DNA of 64,000 bases from Trichostrongylus colubriformis (lineage: Eukaryota; Nematoda; Chromadorea; Rhabditida; Trichostrongylidae), in NCBI GenBank assembly GCA_963978905.1, contig OZ022261.1, forward strand, positions 10,169,992-10,233,991, in the 5' to 3' direction. Each line of letters opens with the position of its first letter. Position 1 is the first letter of the stretch. The translations under genes were made by a program, and so were the position numbers. Of this stretch, positions 47,201 to 56,225 are shown piece by piece. The notes beneath the pieces are model-generated. The model was given only the letters and a program-made list of their open reading frames with translations. It made no database searches and was not told the origin of the DNA.

Positions 47201-49159
47201 GATGGCCTTGCTCCTACCAATGCGCTTTATAGAGGTTAACCTTGTTGGTGCTTTGCTAATACATTAAGGTGAGCACATAATGTGCTGCGGAAAGCTCTGG
47301 TGCTTTGACAGACTTCTGATAGCTGCGTGAGCTAGCCTTTTTCAAAGGGGCTAGCTTCTCCAGACGTATGGATTTGCCTCAGCCCAATGATGTAGAAGTT
47401 TCAAGAGACTGTGTGTGCTCCGTCCCATGTATAACCATGCGGGGAGACACATAGTAGAAAAGAGCAAGCCATCTCATGACTTTGGTGAAGTGACAGCAAG
47501 GTTATCCTCATTGAAGAGCAATGTTTGTAGCGCAGGCCATCGCAAATCGTCGCGGCGCTCGGTGGCTGTGACGTCACCAAGCACGCGCCGCATGCGCGCG
47601 CCGGTGAGGTTTTCCCTCCTCCCACCCCGCTCAGTCATCTGGAATGCGCTTCGCATATGGCAGGTACCAGAGAACCTAGTCATACAGGACATGTACAATG
47701 GGACTGAGGCTGTCATACGCACCCCACAGGGGCTGATAACTCAGGTGGGTATCTCAGTAAGGGTACACCAAGGATCAGCTCTAAACCCGTTCCTCTTCTT
47801 GCTCATCCTGGATGGCTTGGTGAAAGACCTTATAGAGGGTCTACTGTGGATCATCTTCTACGCTGATGTAATCGCTCTGGTAGCAGACACAAGAGGAAAA
47901 CTTCGGGCGAAGTTGCAGAGATGGCAGGCAAGACTTGCAGAAAATGGCCCGCGATAAAGGTGAAGAAGACCAAGTTCCTGAGCTCCGAGTACTGCACGGG
48001 GTTCATAGAGGACCGTCATGGAGAGAGCATCGGAAGGATCCAGGACTTTCGATACAAGGGAAGTGATATTGCCGCGCAGCGGCATGGCTGGATGGAGACA
48101 GTTCTCAGGAATCCTCTGCGATCGACGATGTTCGAGGATTCTGAAGGCAAAGTGTACTGATCGGTAGTAAGCCGGCAACGCTCTATATCAGCGAATGCTG
48201 GCCCATAACAAAGAATCACGAGAGACAGCTTCACTTCGCCGAATTGAGGGTGCTGAAATGGGCATGTGGCTGGAAGCGGCTCGACAGGATCAGGAATGAG
48301 GACGTCGGAGCGTTCACGCAGACGGCTCCGGTACAGCTGAAGTTGAAGGAGCAGCGGATAATGTGGTATGGCACGTACTGAGAAGGTCGACGAACCACCC
48401 AATCAGAAAGGCTATAGAACTCCAAGTACGTTGCAAGCGACCGCGAGGAGCTTCAAGGATAACGTGAAGGGACGCCGTCAAGACCGACCTCAAAGAAGTG
48501 AACGCCACGACGGTGGATGCATTGGATAGAAGAAAGTGGCGATAACTGACGAGAACAGCGGATCCCGCGACGGCGCGGGATTGAACGTTAGGGAGGAAAG
48601 CTGCAAGCGACGCTGACGGTTGACTGGCTTCCTCCTCCTCCTCCTCCCCCCACCCCCAGTTCAGCGCTAGGCTACCTGAATTATCTCTGACGTCTTCTCT
48701 AACGTCTCCTATCATCTCCTATCACGGTATCTTACAGCGATGAGCAGGTACGCTGATCAGTGTTCTTTATTCCAGTTGGATGTGGTCCGTAATGTTCAAT
48801 GTTCTTCGTGATTATGATTACTTACCGCAAATAATCAAAAATCAAGAATACTTATTCGGGATCGCAACTCACTGCATTGCAATGACATCTACGGTCTGTT
48901 TGGATTCTCATGCTATTGATCTGCTGCTTTAACGAGTCTTCAAATTATCGTTTTTCAGGTGTGGAATCCTCTTCTTTATGCTATGCTGAATTTACAGCTG
49001 AGAGCAGCCTTCATTGAATTACTTCCACAAGCCATTCGTATGAAGTTGCGGTTAAAAAGCGATCATTCAGTACGATTAATAAATGGAACACACCATACTA
49101 TGGCAGCTATACCAACGCTAAAATATGGGTCCAGTGATATACAACAGCAGGTACGCTGA
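38254..49159 (+). CDS. Neuropeptide Y/F-receptor-like GPCR (rhodopsin family)
   Basis: This encodes a plasma-membrane peptide receptor of the NPY/NPF (nematode npr) class, expected to couple to G proteins in neurons or muscle. Exons: 38254-38325, 39091-39188, 40164-40317, 40377-40496, 44356-44449, 44503-44627, 44687-44826, 48776-48893 and 48959-49159. Every junction is GT-AG and in phase, giving about 373 residues. The short N-terminus MSNNSACLNLND has a glycosylation sequon. TM1 (25-52) holds FIGN, TM2 NLFILSLSFSD, TM3 starts at LCRVAPF, and DRY is at 125-127. ECL2 has FCGQYCTEDW, TM5 LLCVQLVVPLTIIVVSY, and TM7 NPLLY at 310-314. TM6 reads SWMW where CWLP is usual, so the kink proline is missing. 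The last intron may instead be spliced at 49150 to further tail exons. The exact orthologue was not determined. Introns 4 and 7 are enlarged by repeats. Confidence 0.93.
39003..39073 (+). repeat. Direct repeat in receptor intron 1
   Basis: CTGCAAACTTTTACTTCCTC followed by CGTTTTTCATTAT occurs twice, separated by five or six bases, ending about 18 bp before the exon 2 acceptor. The duplicated pyrimidine-rich string could offer extra branch or polypyrimidine sequence. Confidence 0.9.
39190..40160. other. Receptor intron 2 with repeat debris
   Basis: It contains a G run (39547-39566) and a family A fragment at about 39780-39925 (GCTCGCTCGCATCGCTTCGC, TGCGGTGCAAAATCGTGC). No separate gene is seen; the 103-residue frame at 39785-40096 runs through the fragment. 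Confidence 0.6.
40500..44350. other. Receptor intron 4, about 3.86 kb
   Basis: Holds the family G fragment at 42408-42470, the tandem repeat at 42072-42190, a second family G-like fragment at 44081-44126 and otherwise unassigned sequence. The 190-residue frame ending at 44568 is partly the true exon 5 read in phase with intron sequence and is not a separate gene. Confidence 0.6.
42072..42190 (+). repeat. Tandem repeat, two units of about 60 bp
   Basis: CACCAGCAAAAGTTTTCAAA, CGTTTTAAAAAATTCC and GTTGCCGTAAGAAAA are repeated in the next unit as CACCAGCAAAGGTTTTCAAA, CGTTTTGGAAAATTTC and GTTGCCGTAAGAAAA. It lies in receptor intron 4. Confidence 0.85.
46442..46475 (+). repeat. 17-bp tandem duplication inside the RTE relic
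   Basis: CTTGCGGCTAGCCAAAG occurs twice back to back. As 17 is not a multiple of three it shifts the reverse transcriptase frame. Confidence 0.95.
47166..47173. promoter_or_regulatory. CRE-type palindrome TGACGTCA, left arm
   Basis: A perfect CREB/ATF consensus octamer in the left arm of the nested TIR element. Its mirror copy is at 47569-47576. Function is not shown. Confidence 0.5.
47569..47576. promoter_or_regulatory. CRE-type palindrome TGACGTCA, right arm
   Basis: Second perfect octamer, preserved in the right arm of the same element although neighbouring arm positions have diverged. Confidence 0.5.
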
Positions 49160-49164
49160 TCGCT

Positions 49165-49385
49165 GTTTCTGATGTTTCGTCATTTGGATAGCTTCCACTC
49201 GTAGAGGCAAGCGACATCGTGGCAGTGGGGGGAGGAAGAAGGGGATCACAAGGGATGACACCGTGATCAGCCAATGAGTGGGCCACTCGATGTTGTTGAG
49301 TCGCTTAGTGAGCAGGACTGTTCTCGTGCTTCATCGACCTTCGGCCTTCGTTTCGTTCGAGATTGTAGGCTGGGGTTTGTCCGAG
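49165..49385. other. Sequence just downstream of the receptor
   Basis: No polyadenylation signal or exon was identified with confidence. Confidence 0.3.
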
Positions 49386-49654
49386 TGGGGGTCGATAGGT
49401 CGAATTTCTGCGTGCGGCGTCGCATTCGCGGCGCCGTCAGTACGAGCCGTTGGGAACCGCTCGAGACGCGATGGGCTGGTACCGTAAGGGACCCCTAAAG
49501 ATTGCAAGTTGAAGGCTTTGGGAGATCGCCTACCTTTAAAGGTCCCTAACAGTACCAGCTCATTGCGTCTTGAGCGGAATTCCGAACGGCTCGTACTTGC
49601 CGCGCTGCTCGCCGCGGGCGCTCGCGCGGAAATTCTACCTATCGATCCCCACCC
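49386..49654. mobile_element. Foldback element downstream of the receptor
   Basis: Left GTGGGGGTCGATAGGTCGAA with TTTCTGCGTGCGGCG pairs with the right CGCGCGGAAATTCTACCTAT and CGATCCCCAC. Inner blocks CGTCAGTACGAGCCGTTGGG and CCGAACGGCTCGTACTTGCC also pair, with a short loop around GGGACCCCTAAAGATTGCAA. Confidence 0.85.
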
Positions 49655-49659
49655 GTGTT

Positions 49660-51530
49660 TGTCCTCTGAACTCAGGGGCTCCAAAGTGGCGGCGTCTATG
49701 TACTGCAATATTTTGTGAGCCGATATGTGCTATAATGTATGCTAGACAGTATAATCAAAGGCTCTTATTGGGTAGACAGAATGAAGAATGAACTCATTCA
49801 CGACTTTACTAACACCCTGTGTAACATCGTGCAACAGTCGCATTGCAAGTTGTCTTGCCTTGGCAAAGATGGGAGTTCAAAGCTCTTGATAACTCATTCG
49901 CACATTATGCGCAAGGTTTTCTCCATCTATTCCTTTCGCGATCGTGCCCAGGACTACTTGGTCACTCCATACTAGGATGTCTGGAACGATAGACCTTGAG
50001 TTCGGTCTAGGAGTGCGGCAAAAGATTGGTAGTGTCAAGATTTTGCAAGTACGGCGGACGCTTGGGGAAGAGTTTGAATTCTGTCAGATCGAGTCAGCAC
50101 CTTTTTCGAATCAATTTGACTCCGTAAGTTAGGCCCTCAGTAATGAAGTACAACATAAATTATACGTAAAAAGAACCCAAATTTCCGGACGGTATCAAGG
50201 TGATAGCTGCTATATCTCAGCTCACGTTCATACGAGCAATCTTTTCAGACTGATCTCTGACGAAGGGATGAAGCGTATCACGTGGAGAGTAACGGTTGAA
50301 GTGAGGCTTGAGCCTGTACCTTCGCAGAGTACTGTGTGACTTCTTATTCCACCTGCACAGTCGTAGGAAGCGGGCTTTACGGGAACAGTTCAATCTGTGG
50401 ATCTACACTATATCAATATAACACGAAGCGCTCAGCAAACCTATTTAATCTACACTGTCTTGCCACACACTTTTAACCCAGATAGTTCAGGTAAGCCAAT
50501 ATTTGACTATTCATAACTATTATATTTGGGTTGAAATAACATAAGATTACAAAATGGTCATTTGAAGAAAAGAACTAGAAAGAAGCCTGTTAACTATAAG
50601 TGAAGGCAAGGGGTCCATAATGCACGTGGCTCTTTTCGGGATAGAAGGTGCAACTATACTGTTATGCCATCGCCTCCTTGTAAGGGCTCTGTTGCAAACG
50701 GTGCCCCATGGATGGTCCGCATGGATCGCGGACCACGCCTAGCCTAACTCCCCTGAGGCCCCGACTAACATACTGTACTACTAGGGTAACATTAACGGTG
50801 TCACACAGGCTGACGCCTGGGAACTTTCACCCGGTAGCTGCGAGCTCTACAGCATGCAAAGACCCTACTGAATTAAAGTACACACACCGCTGAGGAAGAC
50901 CAAGGAACAACCTCTACTAATACGCAATAGGTACACGAAAGGGGATAAGTAGTTTATATTGTAGTAACAATGAAAACAATACAACACATCAAATGTACTA
51001 GAACCAAAACTCACGCCGGGCTCTCGCTACGAGCCCCGTCTGACGACACTATTGTGACTTCAGGTGGTTTCCAAAGTTAGGGACAGTTCCGTAGCTTATA
51101 CTAAGGGCCCAAGCCCCGTGGTGCCGCCGCCGGCCTCGTCAAAGAGGACCGTGTGGTCTTGACAGAAAGTACGAATACGCCACACGAATCGAAGAACCCA
51201 GTGAGAAGGCTGCCCGGGGAGGTCCGTGATGGTGCCGCGGTGCGCAGCCGTCGTTCGATATCGAACGATCACGGAATATGACCAACGTGGAGCCGCGGCG
51301 GTCAAACCCACGGGAACCCGTGCGCCACAGGAACTAAGGAGCGATCCTCGCTTTCGCGACAGGCTCCGTCTACAAATGAGCTCGACGCAATTCGCGCATC
51401 GCTGCCACAGATCATAGTTGCTCTGCCTCTAATCGATACGGAAACGATACCGCGCACAAATGAAGAAGCTCACCATTTCTTGAGTTTTCTGGCACATCAT
51501 CTAACTTTTCCTCCACAATAGCTCAACTTT
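49660..51530. other. Uncertain stretch, partly GC-rich
   Basis: 49944-50123 is open on the + strand and ends at a good donor (GACTCC then GTAAGTTAG), but no acceptor gives a phase matching the receptor. 50690-51420 is GC-rich with ACGCCGGGCTCTCGCTACGA and a perfect palindrome CGTTCGATATCGAACG (51252-51267). Its nature is unknown; a solo LTR was considered without proof. Confidence 0.3.
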
Positions 51531-51538
51531 CATTTCAG

Positions 51539-51707
51539 TGGTTGACCAGTTGTCATACCCATTGTCTCAAGGTCTTCCAAACGAGTGCAGCGATCAGGTT
51601 CCATCGAGTGAGCGGGACGGGCCAGTCATGCGCTGCCTTCCCTCTATACGGCCAAGAAATAGGCCGACAAATGACATACTGAGTAGCTTGAAGGCACCAG
51701 TAGGGGT
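51539..51707 (+). CDS. Possible receptor C-terminal exon or exon of another gene
   Basis: A classic acceptor CAACTTTCATTTCAG (ending 51538) is followed by a frame reading VDQLSYPLSQGLPNECSDQV and then PSSERDGPVMRCLPSIRPRN, with a donor GGGGTAAGG at 51706-51713. The hydrophilic, Ser/Pro/Arg-rich character suits a receptor tail. Its phase does not match exon 9 of the receptor directly, so an intervening exon would be needed. Confidence 0.3.
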
Positions 51708-51789
51708 AAGGAAAAACTGAGATCTGGGAGTGCATGTTCTTTGAAACGAACCTTCTACTTCACAAGAGGTCACATGTGGTGAAAATCGC

Positions 51790-52085
51790 ATCAAAAAACG
51801 CGGCTTGGGGCCTTATGGCGACCCCGCAGCTCGGCATGCCGTCATGCGGTCACGCGCCCGGGCGAGTCGCCGGGAGGGGGGGGGGGCAACAATCGCGGCC
51901 GGCTGATTCAGACTCCGGCCTGTCTTCAATCCACTCCAGTTAGAGACGCAGAGGACGAGAGAGAAGAGGGATATTCGGGTCCCTATTTTTCGGTTTTCTC
52001 GCAGTTTTATGTCGTTCTTTCTCTACTCTTATATTGCTGAGCACTTCTACTTTCGTAATCTCCCAATTTGCCAAATTTACCCTTC
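51790..52085 (-). mobile_element. Family B repeat, inverted copy
   Basis: The complement shows the family order ending in GAAGACATCGGGAAGGGTAA and AATTGGGAGATTACGAAAG, GTGCTCAGCAATATAAGAG, GGCCGGCCGCGATTG-type core and AAGCCGCGTTTTTTG. It abuts the family C composite, so the two are inserted end to end. A G run lies at 51877-51887. Confidence 0.7.
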
Positions 52086-52100
52086 CCGATGTCTTCAAGG

Positions 52101-53552
52101 AACCGTGCACGAAAAAATGAATTTTTACTGTTACCCATATATTTATGTTGTATTTGCCCATACATTATGTTGTATTTGCTTGGTAAGGGCCGCATGCAAA
52201 GTTCCACGCGAAAGAGTGAGAACCCGGTCAAAGTACAGCTCCCCAAAGTGGCGGACGAAGAGGCGGGGCCTCCGAGTGGGTGCCTTGTGTCGTCGTCCGG
52301 CGCAGTCAGAGACGCAAGGAGGGAACAGAAAATTGGATTAATATGCCCAGTCCACGTCTCCGGAAACGACGGACGATGAGGCGGTACCACCCCGTCGTCC
52401 GCCACTTTGGAGAGCTGTATCCTACAAGGGAAGGTCCCCAGGTCGAAGTGGCCATTCGGAATGAGATGCATATGGTCCGATCTTTTTTCGGACGCTGATC
52501 TCGAATCTGCATTCCAAATTTGCAAAACGATTCTCTGAGCGGAGTTATGGAGGTTTTTTTGAATGAACGGTTCATCAGCATGGCCATTGCTGGGCAGTCA
52601 TCGGCCTCAGCGGCTCAGTGGTAGTGCTCCGGATCTGCAGGAGAGAGGTCGAGGGTTTGCTTCCCGCCAGTGCGGGTTTTTTTGCATTTTGTGTTTCATT
52701 GTCAGTAAGTGCTTTTCTTCCACTTCTGGACGTTTCCTTGGACTGGTACTTATCACACCCATTATTTCTGCCATTATTTATAACTGCTAACATTACTCAC
52801 AAGGGAAGGATACCAAGTCGAAGAGAATCCCGTACCACACGAATTAGGCGTTTTTGCGTGAAAAGATTATGATATTCGTGCACAGGGGGTCGAGTTACCC
52901 CTCTGTGCTAATTTTCAGCCAAATCCAGTTTTTGGTCCACCTTCGGAAAATTGGGGGTGGCCAGGGGATAAAGTGGTAGTTTTTGTATTTCCTTCTACAG
53001 AAAACCCTGCAACCTGAATAGGATAGCCTACACATACCTTTTACACTTGCCCATTGCACTAAATGTACGAAATAAGCGTCAATTAGGAGCATTTCCTAGG
53101 CAAGGGTCAACGACTTCTCCTTTGTTCAATGGGCTGCCACCCTATAGCCCGTGAATTTTTCCGAAATTTGGTCAAATTCTCGAATTGGCTAAAAACTTGT
53201 CTTCTGGGGTAATTTGACTCCCTGAACACGAAAATCTCCCTGGTTTTGCGCAAGAAGGTCTGGCTCGCGTGCTATGGGCTTCCAAAACTACCATAATAGT
53301 ATTGTTTTTTCAAAAAAACCTCCATAATTCCGCTCAGAGAATCGTTTTGCAAATCTCGAATACAGATTCGAGATCAGCGTCCGAAAATATGTCGGATCAA
53401 ATGTACCCCATTCCGAATGGCCACTTCGACCTGTGGTCCTTCCCTTGTTAGCCGGACCTCACTTTTCGCTTAAAATTTTGCATGTGGTCCGTATCTAGCA
53501 AATACAACATAAATATGTGGGTGACAGAGATCATTTTTCGTGCCCGATTCAT
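52101..53552. mobile_element. Composite family C foldback element, about 1.45 kb
   Basis: Outer ends CCGTGCACGAAAAAATGAAT (left) and ATCATTTTTCGTGCCCGATT (right) are inverted. Inside them GAATGAGATGCATATGGTCC through TTGCAAAACGATTCTCTGAG on the left is the complement of 53325-53425 on the right. A separate paired core, ACAGCTCCCCAAAGTGGCGG with CCGCCACTTTGGAGAGCTGT, lies at 52237-52424. The loop holds a SINE copy. Right-half sequence 53155-53455 recurs at 58978-59245. Confidence 0.8.
52606..52741 (+). mobile_element. tRNA-derived SINE, copy 1
   Basis: A-box-like CGGCTCAGTGGTAGTG and B-box-like GAGGGTTTGCTTCCCGC are tRNA-spaced. They are followed by a T run, GCATTTTGTGTTTCATTGTC and AAGTGCTTTTCTTCCACTTC. 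The copy at 36394-36530 aligns along the whole length at roughly three-quarters identity by eye, including the non-tRNA tail. It lies in the loop of the family C composite and so inserted there later or moved with it. Confidence 0.7.
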
Positions 53553-53852
53553 TTTGAGCCACTTTCTGTGCTTGCCGAAAAGATGGTGAAGCTGCTTCAT
53601 CATCAGTGCAAGAGCGTTAGGAGCGTCTTGGCCACACTTTTCTTTCCGCAGAGAGGTCTAATAATGATGATCCAGTCGACTCCTAACAAACCGCATTTGA
53701 GCGGCAAAGTTCTACTCTTTTCATCTTCTTGATTATTTTTAATGTAAGTACCAAAGCAAAAAGTGAACTCCCAATTCTTTCAGTTCGATTATTAATTCAA
53801 TTATAACATTTTTTTCGGAAGATGACGACTTGCCATTAACATTTCCTTTTTA

Positions 53853-53879
53853 GAAGATGACGACTCGGCATCTGACAAG
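53853..53879 (+). other. Possible microexon (acidic linker)
   Basis: ATTTCCTTTTTAG (ending 53853) and a strong donor GACAAG then GTAAGTC bound 26 bases, AAGATGACGACTCGGCATCT and six more. In one phase they encode EDDDSASDK. The string GAAGATGACGACT also occurs 35 bp upstream (53818-53830). Which gene it would belong to is unknown; the receptor tail is one candidate. Confidence 0.3.
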
Positions 53880-53884
53880 GTAAG

Positions 53885-54620
53885 TCATCTGGAAACACTC
53901 AAGACATCCTATCAAGTGATGACAGAGAGCGTTACTATGCACAACTTCATTTCATTTCGTTCCGTCTGAAAGTGTGTTTCATCAGCGCTTCATGTCAGAG
54001 CCATGAACGTGATCCATTCAAAAACGTGTGTAGGAGTAATTCACAAAGTGTTTTTGCTGACTGGGACATTGCAAACTCGGGAATGTGGTACTCTACAGCG
54101 TGCACTTAACTGCTTGAACTTTATTCTCTTCGAAAATGGTCCACCCAAAGCCCGCGCCATACAAAATCCAGTCGTTTTGTCGCTGTTTGTGCCACCTGAT
54201 ACAGTTTTTGTGGCCTTCTCCCTGCGTGATACTTACGGAAGTAAGAACATGCTGAGGCGAGGGGGTGTGGAGTGAAGGGGGTGGAGGGCGTGTCCACAAG
54301 TGATTAGCGAGCACTCTTTCCACCTCGCCAGTGTGAACCATACTTTAAAGGACAGTTACTGAATGGTGGAAGTTTTCGCTGTCTCCTCATGTTTTTCTTC
54401 AGTTGTAGTCTTTCTTCTCGGTTGTGCCATACGTTTCTACTAATGTTCTATTTGAATTTCCATGTTCCAGTTAGGGCTGCTTACCTTTTGTCTACGAGGT
54501 TAAGTCTTACGATCATTCGATGCATCATTCGATCTGAAATTATCGCGCGAACCGTCCGTCTTACTGCTCTTATCTGAGTCTCTACACCCCTTCCCGATAA
54601 CTCCTCCATTCGTTTGAGCT
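53885..54620. other. Non-coding stretch
   Basis: No supported gene. A G-rich patch lies at 54256-54290. Confidence 0.35.
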
Positions 54621-54623
54621 CGG

Positions 54624-54780
54624 GTGCATGCAACTAGGACAGGAAATCCGCATGGATGCGTGTGGTGCGCGGTGTGATGGGTGCGAGCCTCGTACTAGTT
54701 GGGTCCCAGGGTGATTACGCCTCGCACCGGTCGCGCCACATACCGGATGCCGCAACGCGTATTTTCTGCCCTAATGGCAC
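54624..54780. mobile_element. Family A2 palindromic element, copy 2
   Basis: Left GTGCATGCAACTAGGACAGG pairs with the right TTTTCTGCCCTAATGGCAC. Arms run through GGTGCGAG and its complement CTCGCACC. Same subfamily as 6682-6900, but with a shorter loop. Confidence 0.75.
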
Positions 54781-54784
54781 ACAT

Positions 54785-55225
54785 CCGCTCGTGCTTCAGC
54801 CCGTAGGCTAGGGCATTGAGAAGATTCAAGATCTCATGTAACCTTTCGTGAAGGATGGTCTTATTCTGTGCTCCCTTACAAGTTTTGCTACACGTGTATT
54901 TGTAAATTTCAAACATTCTCTATACATATTGTTAAATGAGTATCTGTGATGAGATTGTGTAATCTTTGGCGGCTCAGTTAAATCGCTGTGAAACCTGTAT
55001 AATCTTGAACGTGTCTTATGCATTCTCGCATGATAGTGCTTCATGTAATTTCCTTTGTATGAGATATTTGCGTTTGGGTAAAAATATCACTAAATAATAA
55101 AGCATAAATGATTAATTACAGTTTGCTCAACTACCAATGTAAGAATCTGCAAATGCAACATGCTGCTAATTTAATACTCATTCGCAAGTGAGTACGATAG
55201 GTCGGGTGCGATATTGTGTAGATCT
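54785..55225. other. Non-coding AT-rich stretch
   Basis: Nothing recognised. Confidence 0.4.
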
Positions 55226-55230
55226 GCGAA

Positions 55231-55413
55231 AGGCACAGTTCGCGCTCGTTGAAGGGAGGAGACACGCCTAGATGTCATTGGTAGTCGAGCGCTGAGGGGC
55301 GGTCACGCTACCCCTATTGCCTGCAGTGGGGCGTGACGAGACCGCCCTTCAGAGCTCGACTGTCATTGACATCTAGGTGTGTCTCCTCCCTTCGATGAGC
55401 GCGAACTGTGCCT
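55231..55413. mobile_element. Foldback element with long arms
   Basis: AGGCACAGTTCGCGCTCGTT, GAAGGGAGGAGACACGCCTA and GATGTCATTG on the left are matched by TGACATCTAGGTGTGTCTCC, TCCCTTCGATGAGCGCGAAC and TGTGCCT on the right. The inner arms with GGGGCGGTC pair too, leaving a small loop near CTATTGCCTGCAG. Confidence 0.9.
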
Positions 55414-55644
55414 CTGTGCCATTTGGATACATATCCTCCGAAAGCTATGGCAATATAATGTTTGAAAAATTCTTGAAAACTTAATCATGAGGAGCAATTC
55501 TGGAAAGGAATCGATCGAAATGGAGAGGTGTCGGAAAAATTAATTGAACAAATGCGTGAGTTCTGTTAACACCCGAACAATTTCTCTTTGTAAAATTCTC
55601 AAAACTGGAGACGAACATTTTCTAGTAATTTTATTTAGAGCGAG

Positions 55645-55725
55645 AACATGGAACTTCTGAGGCACATTTCGCTCTCGCAGAAGGAGGAGACGCGGCTGGA
55701 TCTCATTGCTTTCTGAGCCCTGGGA
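55645..55725 (+). mobile_element. Diverged half of the preceding foldback family
   Basis: GAGGCACATTTCGCTCTCGC, AGAAGGAGGAGACGCGGCTG and GATCTCATTG repeat the left arm of the 55231 element in order. The second arm is not seen; the following 180 bp are unassigned. Confidence 0.6.
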
Positions 55726-56225
55726 ACGTGTTGCGTCCGTCCTTTCGTGGCCAGTGGGACGTGGTGAAACCGCTGCGAAACTCCCACCAATTCCGGCCGA
55801 GTCTCGTGGTTGGGAGGTGAATATCTGAGATTGGCTGTCAGACGTGCAAACGCTCCGAGGCGGCCAATCACTACTGCATCCCCTCCACTCACATATCTAT
55901 TATTAAGATCCGCTCTTAAATGGACCTTTTCTTTAAAAAGGCAACTGCTCCGTGGAAACAGATTCGCTTCATGTGACGAACCATTTGTCACATAAAAAGG
56001 GGTAGTTCATATCCCTGTGACACACCTGTAAAGGGATGTTATTCCGCTCATGACGGCATAGTCATCGCCTTTAGGCTCCCTACCTGGTGATGAAGGTGTG
56101 TCTTGGCTAAATAAAATTGCTGAACGCTAATCGATCACACAGTTGGCAATTATCAAAAAGTAAATAAATACATTTTAAATGAAATGCACTAAATTATAAA
56201 TTACTTCAGCCACTTTGTCGAGTTA

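Larger units (their letters stand above)
47119..47624. mobile_element. 506-bp TIR element inserted in the RTE relic, 8-bp target duplication
   Basis: CCCCGCTC is duplicated exactly at 47111-47118 and 47625-47632. Removing the element and one copy restores the RTE frame across LPRSVIWNAL, which proves insertion. The arms pair through ACTCACCGGCGCGCGTATGC on the left and CGCATGCGCGCGCCGGTGAG on the right, and further inward past GGTGACGTCACAGCCACCGC. Loop about 220 bp. An 8-bp duplication fits hAT or a related superfamily. No transposase is encoded. Confidence 0.92.
45890..48620 (+). pseudogene. RTE-type non-LTR retrotransposon relic (5' truncated)
   Basis: Broken frames give, in order: KLRKEAHKRWQRTQ with KVAVAKAKNTEMDTLYGRLD (linker), TGPDELTIESWKALGEYGIE (finger region), YLSLENTFDRLPRSVIWNAL (motif A, FLDLEKAFD in active elements), VHQGSALNPFLFLLILDGL (motif B), FYADVIALVADTRGKL (motif C, normally YADD) and NHERQLHFAELRVLKWACGW in the C-terminal domain. 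Order and wording are those of RTE-clade reverse transcriptases. Motif A lacks its first aspartate (D to S) and motif C has D to V. Stops and frameshifts are frequent, including one caused by a 17-bp tandem duplication at 46442-46475. No endonuclease domain precedes it. It lies in receptor intron 7, in the same direction as the gene, and is split by the element at 47119-47624. Confidence 0.9.

Noticed and set aside
47415..47957. 180-residue frame read as a single gene
   Set aside because: It joins the arm of the nested TIR element to the RTE reverse transcriptase; only the part after 47632 is RTE-derived.
50690..51420. Possible solo LTR or rDNA-like GC-rich block
   Set aside because: No paired terminal repeats, primer-binding site or recognisable rRNA helix could be shown.
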